From: Bacteroidota bacterium
Lineage (GTDB): Bacteria > Bacteroidota > Ignavibacteria > UBA10030 > UBA8401
DNA: 64,000 nt
Assembly (NCBI GenBank): GCA_041658205.1
Contig: JBBAAO010000001.1
Span: forward strand, 1,798,001 to 1,862,000
Reading direction: 5' to 3'
The notes under the pieces were generated by a model, which did not search any database, was not told where the DNA came from, and saw nothing but the letters and a program-made list of their open reading frames with translations. The translations under genes and the position numbers were made by a program. Positions within the stretch are counted from its first letter, which is position 1. Every line of letters begins with the position of its first letter. Of the stretch, positions 18,366 to 26,467 are shown in pieces.

Positions 18366-18431
18366 GATTCAGGTTTCATGTCTCAGGATATATTTGTGTG
18401 ACTTGAATCTTGAAACATGAAACCATGAATC
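18366..18431. repeat. GATTCA-type inverted-arm element D (short)
   Basis: Left arm 18366-18387 (GATTCAGGTTTCATGTCTCA, then GG) and right arm 18409-18431 (reverse complement beginning GATTCATGGTTTCATGTTTC) pair with one inserted base and few mismatches. The loop is about 21 nt. It sits between the aminotransferase and beta-ureidopropionase genes. Confidence 0.68.
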
Positions 18432-18440
18432 ATTTTTTGG

Positions 18441-19316
18441 TTAGTCTTTCAACTCTGTAATCTTTCCGTACGCTTCCGGGCGACGGTCACGATAGAATTG
18501 CCAGACAGAACGGACTTCTTGGATCATTTTCATATCCAAATCACAAATGACAAGTTCATCTTTATCGCGGCTGGCTTGCTTTAGAATTTTTCCACGCGGA
18601 GAACAAAAATAACTCTTACCATAAAATTCTCCAATCTTCCACGGCTCTTCCGTCCCCACACGATTGATTGCACCGACAAAATATCCATTGGCTGCAGCGT
18701 GTGCCGGTTGTTCCAATTCCCACAGATATTCCGAAAGACCGGCAACCGTTGCAGATGGATTAAAGACGATCTCTGCACCGTTTAATCCCAGAATGCGGGC
18801 CCCCTCAGGAAAGTGCCTGTCATAACAAATATAGACGCCAATATCTGCATATTTCGTCTTAAAGACGGGAAAGCCGAGATTTCCCGGTTTGAAATAAAAT
18901 TTCTCCCAAAATCCGGGTTCCACTTGAGGAATGTGGTGCTTGCGATATTTACCCAGATATGTTCCATCAGCATCGATGATTGCTGCCGTATTATAATAAA
19001 CACCTTCCATTTCAATTTCATAGATGGGAACGATCATTACCATTTTATATTTCTTTGCATATTTCTGCATCAATTTGATCGTCGGACCATCCGGAATTTT
19101 TTCCGTCATCTCATACCATTTTGTTTTTTGTTCTGCACAAAAGTAAGGGCCGTTAAACACTTCCTGCAAACAAAGAATTTGCACCCCTTCTTTTCCCGCC
19201 TTCTCTATCATGGGAATGTGTTTGTCAATCATTGCTTTTTTAATTTTGGGGATCGGTTGGTCGTTGGATGTTGCGATAGAACATTGGATGAGACCACCTC
19301 TGACGATACGAGACAT
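18441..19316 (-). CDS. pydC: Beta-ureidopropionase (N-carbamoyl-beta-alanine amidohydrolase)
   Basis: This 291-aa nitrilase-superfamily enzyme hydrolyses N-carbamoyl-beta-alanine to beta-alanine, CO2 and ammonia (third step of the pathway). The Glu-Lys-Cys triad is visible in LCLQEVFNGPYF (E52), KYRKHHIP (K126) and VYICYDRHFPEGAR (C164). The sequence also shows ANGYFVGAINRVG and a C-terminal FYRDRRPEAYG. The length fits the short bacterial branch, which resembles N-carbamoylputrescine amidase; context favours the pyrimidine substrate. AAAAGGAG precedes the ATG. It is the first gene of the pyrimidine block, 171 bp after the PDH E2 gene. Confidence 0.88.
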   Translation of the reverse strand: MSRIVRGGLIQCSIATSNDQPIPKIKKAMIDKHIPMIEKAGKEGVQILCLQEVFNGPYFCAEQKTKWYEMTEKIPDGPTIKLMQKYAKKYKMVMIVPIYEIEMEGVYYNTAAIIDADGTYLGKYRKHHIPQVEPGFWEKFYFKPGNLGFPVFKTKYADIGVYICYDRHFPEGARILGLNGAEIVFNPSATVAGLSEYLWELEQPAHAAANGYFVGAINRVGTEEPWKIGEFYGKSYFCSPRGKILKQASRDKDELVICDLDMKMIQEVRSVWQFYRDRRPEAYGKITELKD

Positions 19317-19431
19317 AAACGCTCCTTTTCAGTGAATGGTGATTACGAAAATACAAAAATGTAGGCTATGTTAAGAAGTTCCGTGCGGATTGTCAATAGA
19401 ATGGCTTGCAAAAGGAAGAGGGAGAAACAAC

Positions 19432-19463
19432 AACGTCATTCTATCGTTCGACAGAATGACGTT
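19432..19463. repeat. Palindrome between PDH E2 and beta-ureidopropionase
   Basis: AACGTCATTCT (19432-19442) pairs perfectly with AGAATGACGTT (19453-19463), with an inner TCG/CGA pair. It stands in the 171-bp gap that separates the PDH genes from the pyrimidine genes. On the minus strand it follows the end of the beta-ureidopropionase promoter region rather than a stop codon, and no strong T-run follows, so a REP-like origin is likelier than termination. Confidence 0.55.
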
Positions 19464-19487
19464 AGTTTGAATAACACCATGATCAAA

Positions 19488-20705
19488 TTAAATCACTAAC
19501 AGCAAAGGGTTTTCTATGATCTTCTTGAATGATTGTAAAAACTGTGCTCCGATTGCACCGTCAACAACCCGATGATCGCAAGACATTGTTACTTTCATCG
19601 TATGACCGGCTACAACTTGACCATTCTCAACCACCGGTTTTTCAATGATTGAGCCAATGGCGAGAATTGCACCTTCCGGAGGATTGATAATGGCGGCGAA
19701 GTTTTCAATATCATACATTCCAAGATTGCTCACGGTAAATGTTCCATTCGTGAACTCTTCCGGTTTCAATTTTCCTTCACGAGCACGCTTTGCTAATTCT
19801 TTTGTCTCAGACGAAATTTCCAGCAGCGTCTTTTGATCCGTATTGCGAATTACGGGAGTGATCAGACCTTCATCAACAGCCACGGCAACACTCACATCAA
19901 TACGTCCATGTTGCACTATCTTCTCTGGATAGAAAGAACTATTTGCCTTTGGGTTTTCTCGAAGCGCAAGTGCAACAGCTTTCATAACGATATCATTGTA
20001 ACTGATCTTGGTTCCGGTTACATCGTTGAATGATGAACGGAAATCCATTGCCCGTTTCATATTCATTTCTATCGTTAGATAGAAATGCGGAATTGTATTT
20101 TTGCTTTCCAGAAGACGCTTTGCAATCGTTTTTCGCATCATGGAGAGCGGAATCTCTTTAGTTTGCATCGGTGCAAGAACTTTTCGCGGCATGGATGAGC
20201 CACTCTTTCCTTCCACATCTGCCTTCACAATTCTGCCAAATGGTCCACTCCCTGCGACTGTGCGAAGATCAATATTTTTTTCCTGAGCAATCTTTTTTGC
20301 AAGCGGAGATGCTTTAACACGCGCATCTGCATTAATAATGGGAGCCGGAGCAGGTGCGGGAATATACGCCGGTGCAACTGAAGGAGCATTTACTGTCGGA
20401 GTTGTTTCCGGTTTCGGTGCAGGTGCTACCGGTGAAGATTCCGCAAGAAGAGCAGCAATATCTTCTCCTGCTTTTCCGATGATCGCCAACGGAGCACCAA
20501 CTTTTACTCCCTCCCCTTCTTTTGCAAATAATTTCAGAATCACTCCTGAATCATATGCTTCCTGTTCCATATCCGCTTTGTCGGATTGAATGTCCGCAAG
20601 AATATCGCCGGACTTGATCGATTCGCCTTCTTTTTTCCGCCATTTTAGAATAACACCTTCTTCCATGGTGTCACTCAGTTTTGGCATTAACATTTTTGTT
20701 GCCAT
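19488..20705 (-). CDS. pdhC: Pyruvate dehydrogenase E2 (dihydrolipoamide acetyltransferase)
   Basis: This 405-aa E2 has one N-terminal lipoyl domain with the lipoylated lysine in QSDKADMEQ (K43), a Pro/Ala-rich linker (about 88-125), a peripheral-subunit-binding domain (SPLAKKIAQEKNIDLRTVAG), and a catalytic domain ending with SCDHRVVDGAIGAQFL, whose His and Asp are catalytic. The E1 beta and E1 alpha genes lie directly upstream, so this is the acetyl transferase of the pyruvate complex. AAAGGA precedes the ATG. LipA and LipB encoded upstream would supply its lipoyl group. Confidence 0.92.
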   Translation of the reverse strand: MATKMLMPKLSDTMEEGVILKWRKKEGESIKSGDILADIQSDKADMEQEAYDSGVILKLFAKEGEGVKVGAPLAIIGKAGEDIAALLAESSPVAPAPKPETTPTVNAPSVAPAYIPAPAPAPIINADARVKASPLAKKIAQEKNIDLRTVAGSGPFGRIVKADVEGKSGSSMPRKVLAPMQTKEIPLSMMRKTIAKRLLESKNTIPHFYLTIEMNMKRAMDFRSSFNDVTGTKISYNDIVMKAVALALRENPKANSSFYPEKIVQHGRIDVSVAVAVDEGLITPVIRNTDQKTLLEISSETKELAKRAREGKLKPEEFTNGTFTVSNLGMYDIENFAAIINPPEGAILAIGSIIEKPVVENGQVVAGHTMKVTMSCDHRVVDGAIGAQFLQSFKKIIENPLLLVI

Positions 20706-20723
20706 AATTTTCCTTTGGTATTA

Positions 20724-20756
20724 ACACCTGGCAGGTCTTCAAGACCTGCCAGGTGT
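20724..20756. repeat. Perfect 33-bp palindrome (AGACCTGCCAGGT family)
   Basis: Two perfect 16-bp arms (20724-20739 and 20741-20756; core ACACCTGGCAGGTCTT) flank a single base. It lies between the E1 beta stop and the E2 start within the operon. The inner AGGTCT/AGACCT core recurs in the palindrome at 30896-30936. No T-run follows, so it is probably a REP-like element rather than a terminator. Confidence 0.75.
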
Positions 20757-20762
20757 AACGAA

Positions 20763-21746
20763 TTAACGATATAATACTTTTTTTACTGCAGCAATAACTT
20801 TTTCCGGACTCGGCAATGCTTCGTGCTCGAGATTCTCGGCATACGGCATCGGAATATCTGCGCTGTTGATTTTTTCCACCGGTGCGTCAAGATAGTCGAA
20901 CGCTTTGGTGTGAATGCGATGCGCAATTTCCGTTCCGACGCTGGCAAATGGCCATGAGTCTTCGACGATAACGCAGCGATTTGTTTTTTTCACCGATTCG
21001 AGAATGAGATCTTCATCCAGCGGTCGAATGGTGCGGGGATCGATCACTTCGGCATTGATTCCTTCTTTCTGAAGTTCTTCAGCCGCTTTTAATGCAACAG
21101 CAACCATTTTCGTCCAGGCAATGATCGTAACATCACTTCCCTCGCGTTTGATATCTCCTTTTCCGATCGGGATGAGATATTCTTCTTCAGGCACTTCTCC
21201 TTTTATTCCATACATCATTTCACTTTCCATGAAGATCACTGGATTATCATCTCTGATGGCAGTCTTCAACATTCCTTTTGCATCATACGGAGTTGACGGA
21301 GTCATCACAATTAATCCTGGAACATGGGCAACCATCGATTCCAGCGCTTGTGAATGCTGTGCACCAAGCATATGTGCAGGACCGTTCGGTCCCCGAAAAA
21401 CGATGGGAACTTTAAATTGACCGGAAGACATGTATCGTGCTTTTGCAGCATGGTTCATAATCTGATCAAACGCAAGGATTGCAAAATTCCATGTCATCAT
21501 TTCCACAATCGGACGAACACCGATTCCCGTCATCGCCGCACCGATACCGATACCGGCAAATCCAGCTTCGGTAATTGGAGTATCAATCACTCGCTTATCG
21601 CCATATTTTTTCCAGAGTCCTTGTGTTACTTTATATGCACCATTGTATTGAGCAACCTCTTCACCCATGATGAACACTCCCGTGTCGCGACTCATTTCTT
21701 CATCGATAGCCTGATTGATTGCTTCACGTATTTGTAAAACTGCCAT
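20763..21746 (-). CDS. pdhB: Pyruvate dehydrogenase E1 component, beta subunit
   Basis: This 327-aa transketolase-like subunit pairs with the alpha subunit encoded just upstream. Features include VLQIREAINQAIDEEM, FIMGEEVAQYNGAYKVTQGL, DTPITEAGFAGIGIGAAMTG, the active-site region RGPNGPAHMLGAQHSQALE, and the C-terminal domain VIDPRTIRPLDEDLI with VEDSWPFASVGTEIA. The EExAxYxGAYKVT and GAQHSQ motifs are those of pyruvate-type rather than branched-chain E1 beta. AAGGAA precedes the ATG. Confidence 0.92.
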   Translation of the reverse strand: MAVLQIREAINQAIDEEMSRDTGVFIMGEEVAQYNGAYKVTQGLWKKYGDKRVIDTPITEAGFAGIGIGAAMTGIGVRPIVEMMTWNFAILAFDQIMNHAAKARYMSSGQFKVPIVFRGPNGPAHMLGAQHSQALESMVAHVPGLIVMTPSTPYDAKGMLKTAIRDDNPVIFMESEMMYGIKGEVPEEEYLIPIGKGDIKREGSDVTIIAWTKMVAVALKAAEELQKEGINAEVIDPRTIRPLDEDLILESVKKTNRCVIVEDSWPFASVGTEIAHRIHTKAFDYLDAPVEKINSADIPMPYAENLEHEALPSPEKVIAAVKKVLYR

Positions 21747-21765
21747 TGTCTTTCCTTTGTTAGAA

Positions 21766-21797
21766 AGGTGTAGTCCACCTTAATTATGGCTACACCT
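21766..21797. repeat. Imperfect hairpin between PDH E1 alpha and beta genes
   Basis: AGGTGTAG (21766-21773) and the following CCA pair with TGGCTACACCT (21787-21797) with a single bulged T. It sits in the 61-bp gap of the operon, close to the E1 beta start. It may be another REP-like unit or a stabilising mRNA hairpin. Confidence 0.45.
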
Positions 21798-21807
21798 GAT
21801 TAATTAA

Positions 21808-22812
21808 TTATGCATAGATATTATCAAACAACACATCCAATGAGGGCTGCGGACTTGCATCAGCAAACTCTACTGCTTCATGGACTTCTTTTTTAATCAC
21901 TTCTTCCATCGCTTCAATATCGGATTCTTTCAAAACACCTTCGGCAATCAAATCTCTGCCGAATGTTTCAATCGGATCCCGTTTTTTATATTCTTCAATC
22001 TCTTCTTTCGTTCGATATTGTCCCGGATCGGACATGGAATGACCGCGGAAGCGATATGTCCGTGCTTCCAAAAATGTCGGAAGATTTTCTTTCCGTGCGC
22101 GATCAATAGCGATAGACATTTCGCGATACATTTCAATCACATCCATACCGTTCACTGCACCACGAGCCATTTCATAACCAGCTGCTTTATCATAAAGATG
22201 TTCACCTGCCATAGCGCGGGAAATTGCTGTTCCCATACCATAACCATTGTTTTCACAAATGAATATCACCGGAAGCTTCCACAACTGAGCCATGTTCAAT
22301 GTCTCATGAAGCACACCTTGGTTCGTTGATGCTTCACCCATGAAACAGATCGTAACAGAATCTTTACCTTGATATTTTGTTGCAAATGCCGAACCTGCTG
22401 CAAGCGGAGGATGCCCGCCGACAATTCCCCAACCGCCCATAAATCCTTTTGAGAGATCATAAAAATGCATCGAACCACCGATTCCTTTTGATACACCGGT
22501 TGCTTTACCGAATAATTCTGCCATACAACCTTTGGACTCCATACCACGTGCAAGTGCCAGACCATGATCGCGATATGCGGTGTAAATAAAATCATCTTCG
22601 CGGAGAGCCGAGATAGCGCCGACACCGGTTGCTTCCTGTCCGATATACAAGTGACAGAAACCACCGATCTTTCCTTTTCCATATTCTTGGGCAGCGCGTT
22701 CTTCAAACCGGCGAATGAGAAGCATATCGCGGTACATTTTAATTAATTTTTCATTGGACAGATGAAGATCGGCCCAACGCGGTTGTTTTGTATTCTTTTT
22801 TTCGTCTTTCAT
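21808..22812 (-). CDS. pdhA: Pyruvate dehydrogenase E1 component, alpha subunit
   Basis: This 334-aa subunit binds thiamine diphosphate. It shows MYRDMLLIRRFEERAAQEYG, YIGQEATGVGAI, GGSMHFYD, then the cofactor motif region ending NMAQLWKLPVIFICENNGYGMGT and the phosphorylation-loop-like RGHSMSDPGQYRT. The first part of the thiamine motif reads GEASTNQG where most relatives have GDGAxNQG, a conservative but notable change of the metal-binding Asp to Glu. Context with E1 beta and E2 fixes the assignment to the pyruvate complex. Confidence 0.92.
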   Translation of the reverse strand: MKDEKKNTKQPRWADLHLSNEKLIKMYRDMLLIRRFEERAAQEYGKGKIGGFCHLYIGQEATGVGAISALREDDFIYTAYRDHGLALARGMESKGCMAELFGKATGVSKGIGGSMHFYDLSKGFMGGWGIVGGHPPLAAGSAFATKYQGKDSVTICFMGEASTNQGVLHETLNMAQLWKLPVIFICENNGYGMGTAISRAMAGEHLYDKAAGYEMARGAVNGMDVIEMYREMSIAIDRARKENLPTFLEARTYRFRGHSMSDPGQYRTKEEIEEYKKRDPIETFGRDLIAEGVLKESDIEAMEEVIKKEVHEAVEFADASPQPSLDVLFDNIYA

Positions 22813-22859
22813 TAAAGATGTTTCCCTAGTATTGTATTCGATGAAGTTGTGTAAAAAAA

Positions 22860-23747
22860 TTATACGAGCTTTTCAGCGTGATATGAGCTGCGCGTGAGCG
22901 GACTCGATTGAACATGTTTAAATCCCATTTCCATTCCTTTCACACGATACATTGCAAACTCGTCGGGATGGACGTACCGATCTACCGACAAATGATTTTT
23001 CGTCGGTTGCAAATATTGTCCAATGGTAAAGATATCACATTCTACTGCTCGGAGATCTGCCATCACTTCGATTACTTCTTCCGCTGTTTCGCCAAGGCCC
23101 ACCATAATGCCGGTCTTAGTTGTAAATCCACGGTGCTTCGCCCGTTCCAACAATTCCAATGTACGATGATAATGTGCCTGCGGACGAACTGTTCGATACA
23201 ACCGCGGAACAGTTTCAATATTATGATTGAGCACATCGGGTTGAGCGTTGAGCACAATATTTAATGCCTCTTCGCTTCCCATAAAATCCGGAATCAACAC
23301 TTCTACTTTGCACAACGGTAAACGTTTCCGAATTTCTTGAATAGTATTTGCAAAGATATGTGCTCCACCGTCGAACAATTCATCACGATTGACTGAGGTA
23401 ATCACTGCATGGCGCAATTTCATTAACGCAACTGCTTCACCCACACGACGCGGTTCATCTTCGTCCACAATATGCATCTTACCGGTCTTCACATTACAGA
23501 ATCCGCAACTGCGTGTACACGTATCACCGAGAATCATAAACGTTGCAGTACCGGAATTCCAACATTCACCCATATTCGGACAGCGTGCTTCTTCACAGAC
23601 TGTGTGTAGTTTCCGTTCGTCGATCATATTCTTCAAACGGGAATAATTTTCACCGCCGGGAACACGCGCTTTTAACCATTCCGGTTTTCGAACAGCAGAC
23701 TGTTTTGGTTCTTCAACAGCCGGTATTTCTTGAATGACAATTTCCAT
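22860..23747 (-). CDS. lipA: Lipoyl synthase
   Basis: This 295-aa radical SAM enzyme inserts two sulfurs into protein-bound octanoyl groups. Both clusters are visible: the auxiliary cluster cysteines in CEEARCPNMGEC (C51, C56, C62) and the radical SAM CxxxCxxC in TCTRSCGFC (C77, C81, C84). The conserved C-terminal end SPLTRSSYHAEK is present. It lies between two E2-containing gene sets and 2 bp after the second E2 gene's stop, so it is embedded in the dehydrogenase operon it serves. Confidence 0.95.
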   Translation of the reverse strand: MEIVIQEIPAVEEPKQSAVRKPEWLKARVPGGENYSRLKNMIDERKLHTVCEEARCPNMGECWNSGTATFMILGDTCTRSCGFCNVKTGKMHIVDEDEPRRVGEAVALMKLRHAVITSVNRDELFDGGAHIFANTIQEIRKRLPLCKVEVLIPDFMGSEEALNIVLNAQPDVLNHNIETVPRLYRTVRPQAHYHRTLELLERAKHRGFTTKTGIMVGLGETAEEVIEVMADLRAVECDIFTIGQYLQPTKNHLSVDRYVHPDEFAMYRVKGMEMGFKHVQSSPLTRSSYHAEKLV

Positions 23748-23749
23748 TA

Positions 23750-25396
23750 TTATATCGCCTGTGATACATCAAAATTTTCTAAATAATACACCACTTTTTG
23801 CATAAACATTCCACCGAGAGCGCCATCAACAATCCTGTGATCGTACGACATAGAAATGTAGACCATTGAACGAATAGCGATCGCGTCATCAATTACCACC
23901 GGACGTTTTTTGATCGCACCAACTCCAAGAATAGCAACTTGCGGTTGATTGATAATCGGGAATCCATATAAATTTCCGTATCCGCCGGGATTGGTAACAG
24001 TGAATGTGCCTCCGGTTACTTCATCCGGTAATAATTTTTTGTTGCGGGCACGGGTTGCAAGATCATTCAGCGAACGTGCAATTCCAGCAAGATTCTTTTG
24101 TTCAGCATTTTTGATTACGGGAACGATCAATCCATTTTCAAGTGCAACCGCAACACCAAGATTGACATCCTTGCGAATGATGATTGTATCTCCATCCACC
24201 GAAGAATTTAACATCGGAAAATCTTTAATAGCCTTTACAACCGCTTCAAGAAAGAACGGCGTGTATGTTAAATTGAATCCTTCCCGTTTCTCAAAAGCCG
24301 CTTTATTTTTTTCACGGAATTTCACGACTGTAGTCAAATCGGCTTCTGAAAGTGAGCCGACATGTGCCGACGTATGCTTGCTACGCACCATATGTTCCGC
24401 AATCGCTTTTCGCATTGTATCCATCTTGATCAACTCAACACGACCGACAGGATACGTAATTGGCTGTGCTGGTTTGAACGATGGTGTTGCAACTGGTGCT
24501 ACAACACGTTGAATCGGTGCTGAAGCATGTCCACTTTTTTTCTGCTGCACATAGGCGAGAATATCATTTTTAGAAACTCGTCCATTCGATCCTGTACCGG
24601 GAATTGTTTCAAGTTCACTTAATGATATACCTTCAGTACGAGCAATGTTCATTACTAATGGAGAATAAAATCGGTCTGAAGAAATTTGTTCTTGTGCATT
24701 GTGTTGTTGTACTGAAACAACTGGATGAGTGTTGACAACAGGCTTTGATTCAACCGTAGGAGCGGGTTTTGATACTGGAGCAGAGGCCGAAACAACAGTT
24801 CCAACGCCTGTTGAAATTTTTGCAATGACCGTGTTAACACCAACAGTGGTTTGTTCGGGAAATAATAACTCAGCAACAATTCCTGCGGCGGGTGCTGGAA
24901 TCTCAGAATCAACTTTGTCCGTACTAATTTCAAGAAGTGTTTCATCCTTACCAATTTTATCGCCGACTTTCTTATGCCATTTGGAAATTGTTCCCTCGGC
25001 AATGCTCTCACCCATTTGAGGCATGATCACATCTACCAATACACCACCGGAAACAGCAGGCTGTGATTGCTGCGGAGCTGCCACAGACTGTGCAGGAACT
25101 GACGCCGGTTTCGGTGCAGATGGAACTGAAGCGGAAGAACTGACGGATGCATTCACATCAGTATTAATCCGCGCTATGACGGTGTTGACGCCGACCGTTG
25201 TCGTTTCCTGAAATAATAATTCTGCAATGATACCTGCGGCAGGTGCAGGAATCTCAGAATCGACTTTGTCCGTGCTGATTTCAAGGAGAGTTTCATCCTT
25301 CGCGATTTTGTCGCCGACTTTTTTATGCCATTTGGAGATCGTTCCTTCGGCAATGCTTTCGCCCATTTGAGGCATGATCACATCAACTAAAGCCAT
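23750..25396 (-). CDS. 2-oxoacid dehydrogenase E2 with two lipoyl domains
   Basis: This 548-aa acyltransferase has two almost identical lipoyl domains (about 1-77 and 119-195), each with the lipoyl-lysine motif STDKVDSEIP (K44 and K161), joined by Ala/Pro/Ser-rich linkers. It continues with an E1/E3-binding domain (SPLVMNIARTEGISLSELE) and a catalytic domain ending YDHRIVDGALGG. The domain sequences resemble branched-chain or 2-oxoglutarate-type E2s. The preceding E1 alpha and beta genes suggest a branched-chain 2-oxoacid complex, though the exact acyl substrate is not determined. The stop is 2 bp from lipA. Confidence 0.88.
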   Translation of the reverse strand: MALVDVIMPQMGESIAEGTISKWHKKVGDKIAKDETLLEISTDKVDSEIPAPAAGIIAELLFQETTTVGVNTVIARINTDVNASVSSSASVPSAPKPASVPAQSVAAPQQSQPAVSGGVLVDVIMPQMGESIAEGTISKWHKKVGDKIGKDETLLEISTDKVDSEIPAPAAGIVAELLFPEQTTVGVNTVIAKISTGVGTVVSASAPVSKPAPTVESKPVVNTHPVVSVQQHNAQEQISSDRFYSPLVMNIARTEGISLSELETIPGTGSNGRVSKNDILAYVQQKKSGHASAPIQRVVAPVATPSFKPAQPITYPVGRVELIKMDTMRKAIAEHMVRSKHTSAHVGSLSEADLTTVVKFREKNKAAFEKREGFNLTYTPFFLEAVVKAIKDFPMLNSSVDGDTIIIRKDVNLGVAVALENGLIVPVIKNAEQKNLAGIARSLNDLATRARNKKLLPDEVTGGTFTVTNPGGYGNLYGFPIINQPQVAILGVGAIKKRPVVIDDAIAIRSMVYISMSYDHRIVDGALGGMFMQKVVYYLENFDVSQAI

Positions 25397-25464
25397 AATT
25401 GTTTACTTTCTATAAATACGTGTTGGAAAATTCCAAATTCTCAATCTCAAATCCCAAAAAAATA

Positions 25465-26442
25465 TTAAAATGCAGCCAGCTCCTTCAACGCTATTACAAC
25501 CTTTTTTGTGTTGGGAAGAAAAAATTCCTCAAGCGTGGGACTGTACGGCGTTGGTGTATCAATCGCACCGATTCGTTTGACCGGTGCATCCAGATGTTGA
25601 AAACAATTATCCGATATCAATGCAGAAATTTCTCCGCCAATTCCTCCAGTGATGGTGTCTTCGTGTGCAATCAATACTTTACCGGTTTTTCGAACGGATG
25701 CGTAAATCAATTCGGTATCGAGCGGCATTAGACTTCGAAGATCAACCACTTCCACACTCACACCATGTTCATTCTGTAACACATCAGCAGCTTCCAATGC
25801 CATGTGGACCATGGATCCATACGTAATCACAGAAATATCGGAACCAACTCGTTTCACATCTCCTTTTCCGATTTCAACAATGTAATCCGTTTCCGGCACT
25901 TCGCCTTTAATATGGCGGTACAATCGTTTGTGTTCAAGATAAAGAACAGGATTATTATCTCGGATAGCTGTTTTGATTAATCCTTTTGCATCGTAAGGTG
26001 TTGATGGAGCAACAATCTTAAATCCAGGTTGATGGAAAAACCACGCTTCGGGATTTCGCGAGTGAAACGGCCCGCCGTGAATTCCTGCACCACTCGGCAA
26101 CCGTACCACCATGGGACATGGAATATGCCATCGATAATGGATAGAAGCAGTGTTATTCACTAATTGACTAAATCCAGTCGTCACAAAATCAGCAAACTGC
26201 ATTTCCGCAACAGGACGCATTCCTACCACAGCTGCACCGGTTGCCGCACCGAGGATTGCTGTTTCTGCAAGCACTGTATCAACAACTCGACTTTCACCAA
26301 AATGATCTAAGAATCCTTTTGTTACTTTGAACGCTCCTCCGAATGGACCAATATCTTCGCCAAGAAGAAATACAGATTGATCTCGCTCCATCTCTTCCCA
26401 GAGTCCTTTAGAAATTGCTTCGATATACGTAATATTGGCCAA
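25465..26442 (-). CDS. 2-oxoacid dehydrogenase E1 beta subunit (branched-chain-like)
   Basis: This 325-aa subunit shows ITYIEAISKGLWEEMERD, FLLGEDIGPFGGAFKVTKGF, DTVLAETAILGAATGAAVVG, RLPSGAGIHGGPFHSRNPE and EHKRLYRHIKGEVP. The GEDIGxxGGxFKVT and HSRNPE motifs are typical of branched-chain 2-oxoacid E1 beta. Its C-terminal domain has VDLRSLMPLDTELI and AHEDTITGGIGGEI. It follows the E1 alpha gene by 25 bp and precedes the two-lipoyl E2 gene. Confidence 0.88.
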   Translation of the reverse strand: MANITYIEAISKGLWEEMERDQSVFLLGEDIGPFGGAFKVTKGFLDHFGESRVVDTVLAETAILGAATGAAVVGMRPVAEMQFADFVTTGFSQLVNNTASIHYRWHIPCPMVVRLPSGAGIHGGPFHSRNPEAWFFHQPGFKIVAPSTPYDAKGLIKTAIRDNNPVLYLEHKRLYRHIKGEVPETDYIVEIGKGDVKRVGSDISVITYGSMVHMALEAADVLQNEHGVSVEVVDLRSLMPLDTELIYASVRKTGKVLIAHEDTITGGIGGEISALISDNCFQHLDAPVKRIGAIDTPTPYSPTLEEFFLPNTKKVVIALKELAAF

Positions 26443-26467
26443 AATATTTTTTATCTATAAGTTCAAT

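Noticed and set aside
13571..18431. Repeated GATTCA units as a CRISPR array
   Set aside because: Units are inverted pairs in separate gaps, not direct repeats with regular spacers, and no cas genes are present.
25421..25454. AATTC/CAAATC-rich stretch upstream of the two-lipoyl E2 as another S23-type arm
   Set aside because: Only a single degenerate arm is visible, with no inverted partner; similarity to the GATTCA arms is too weak.
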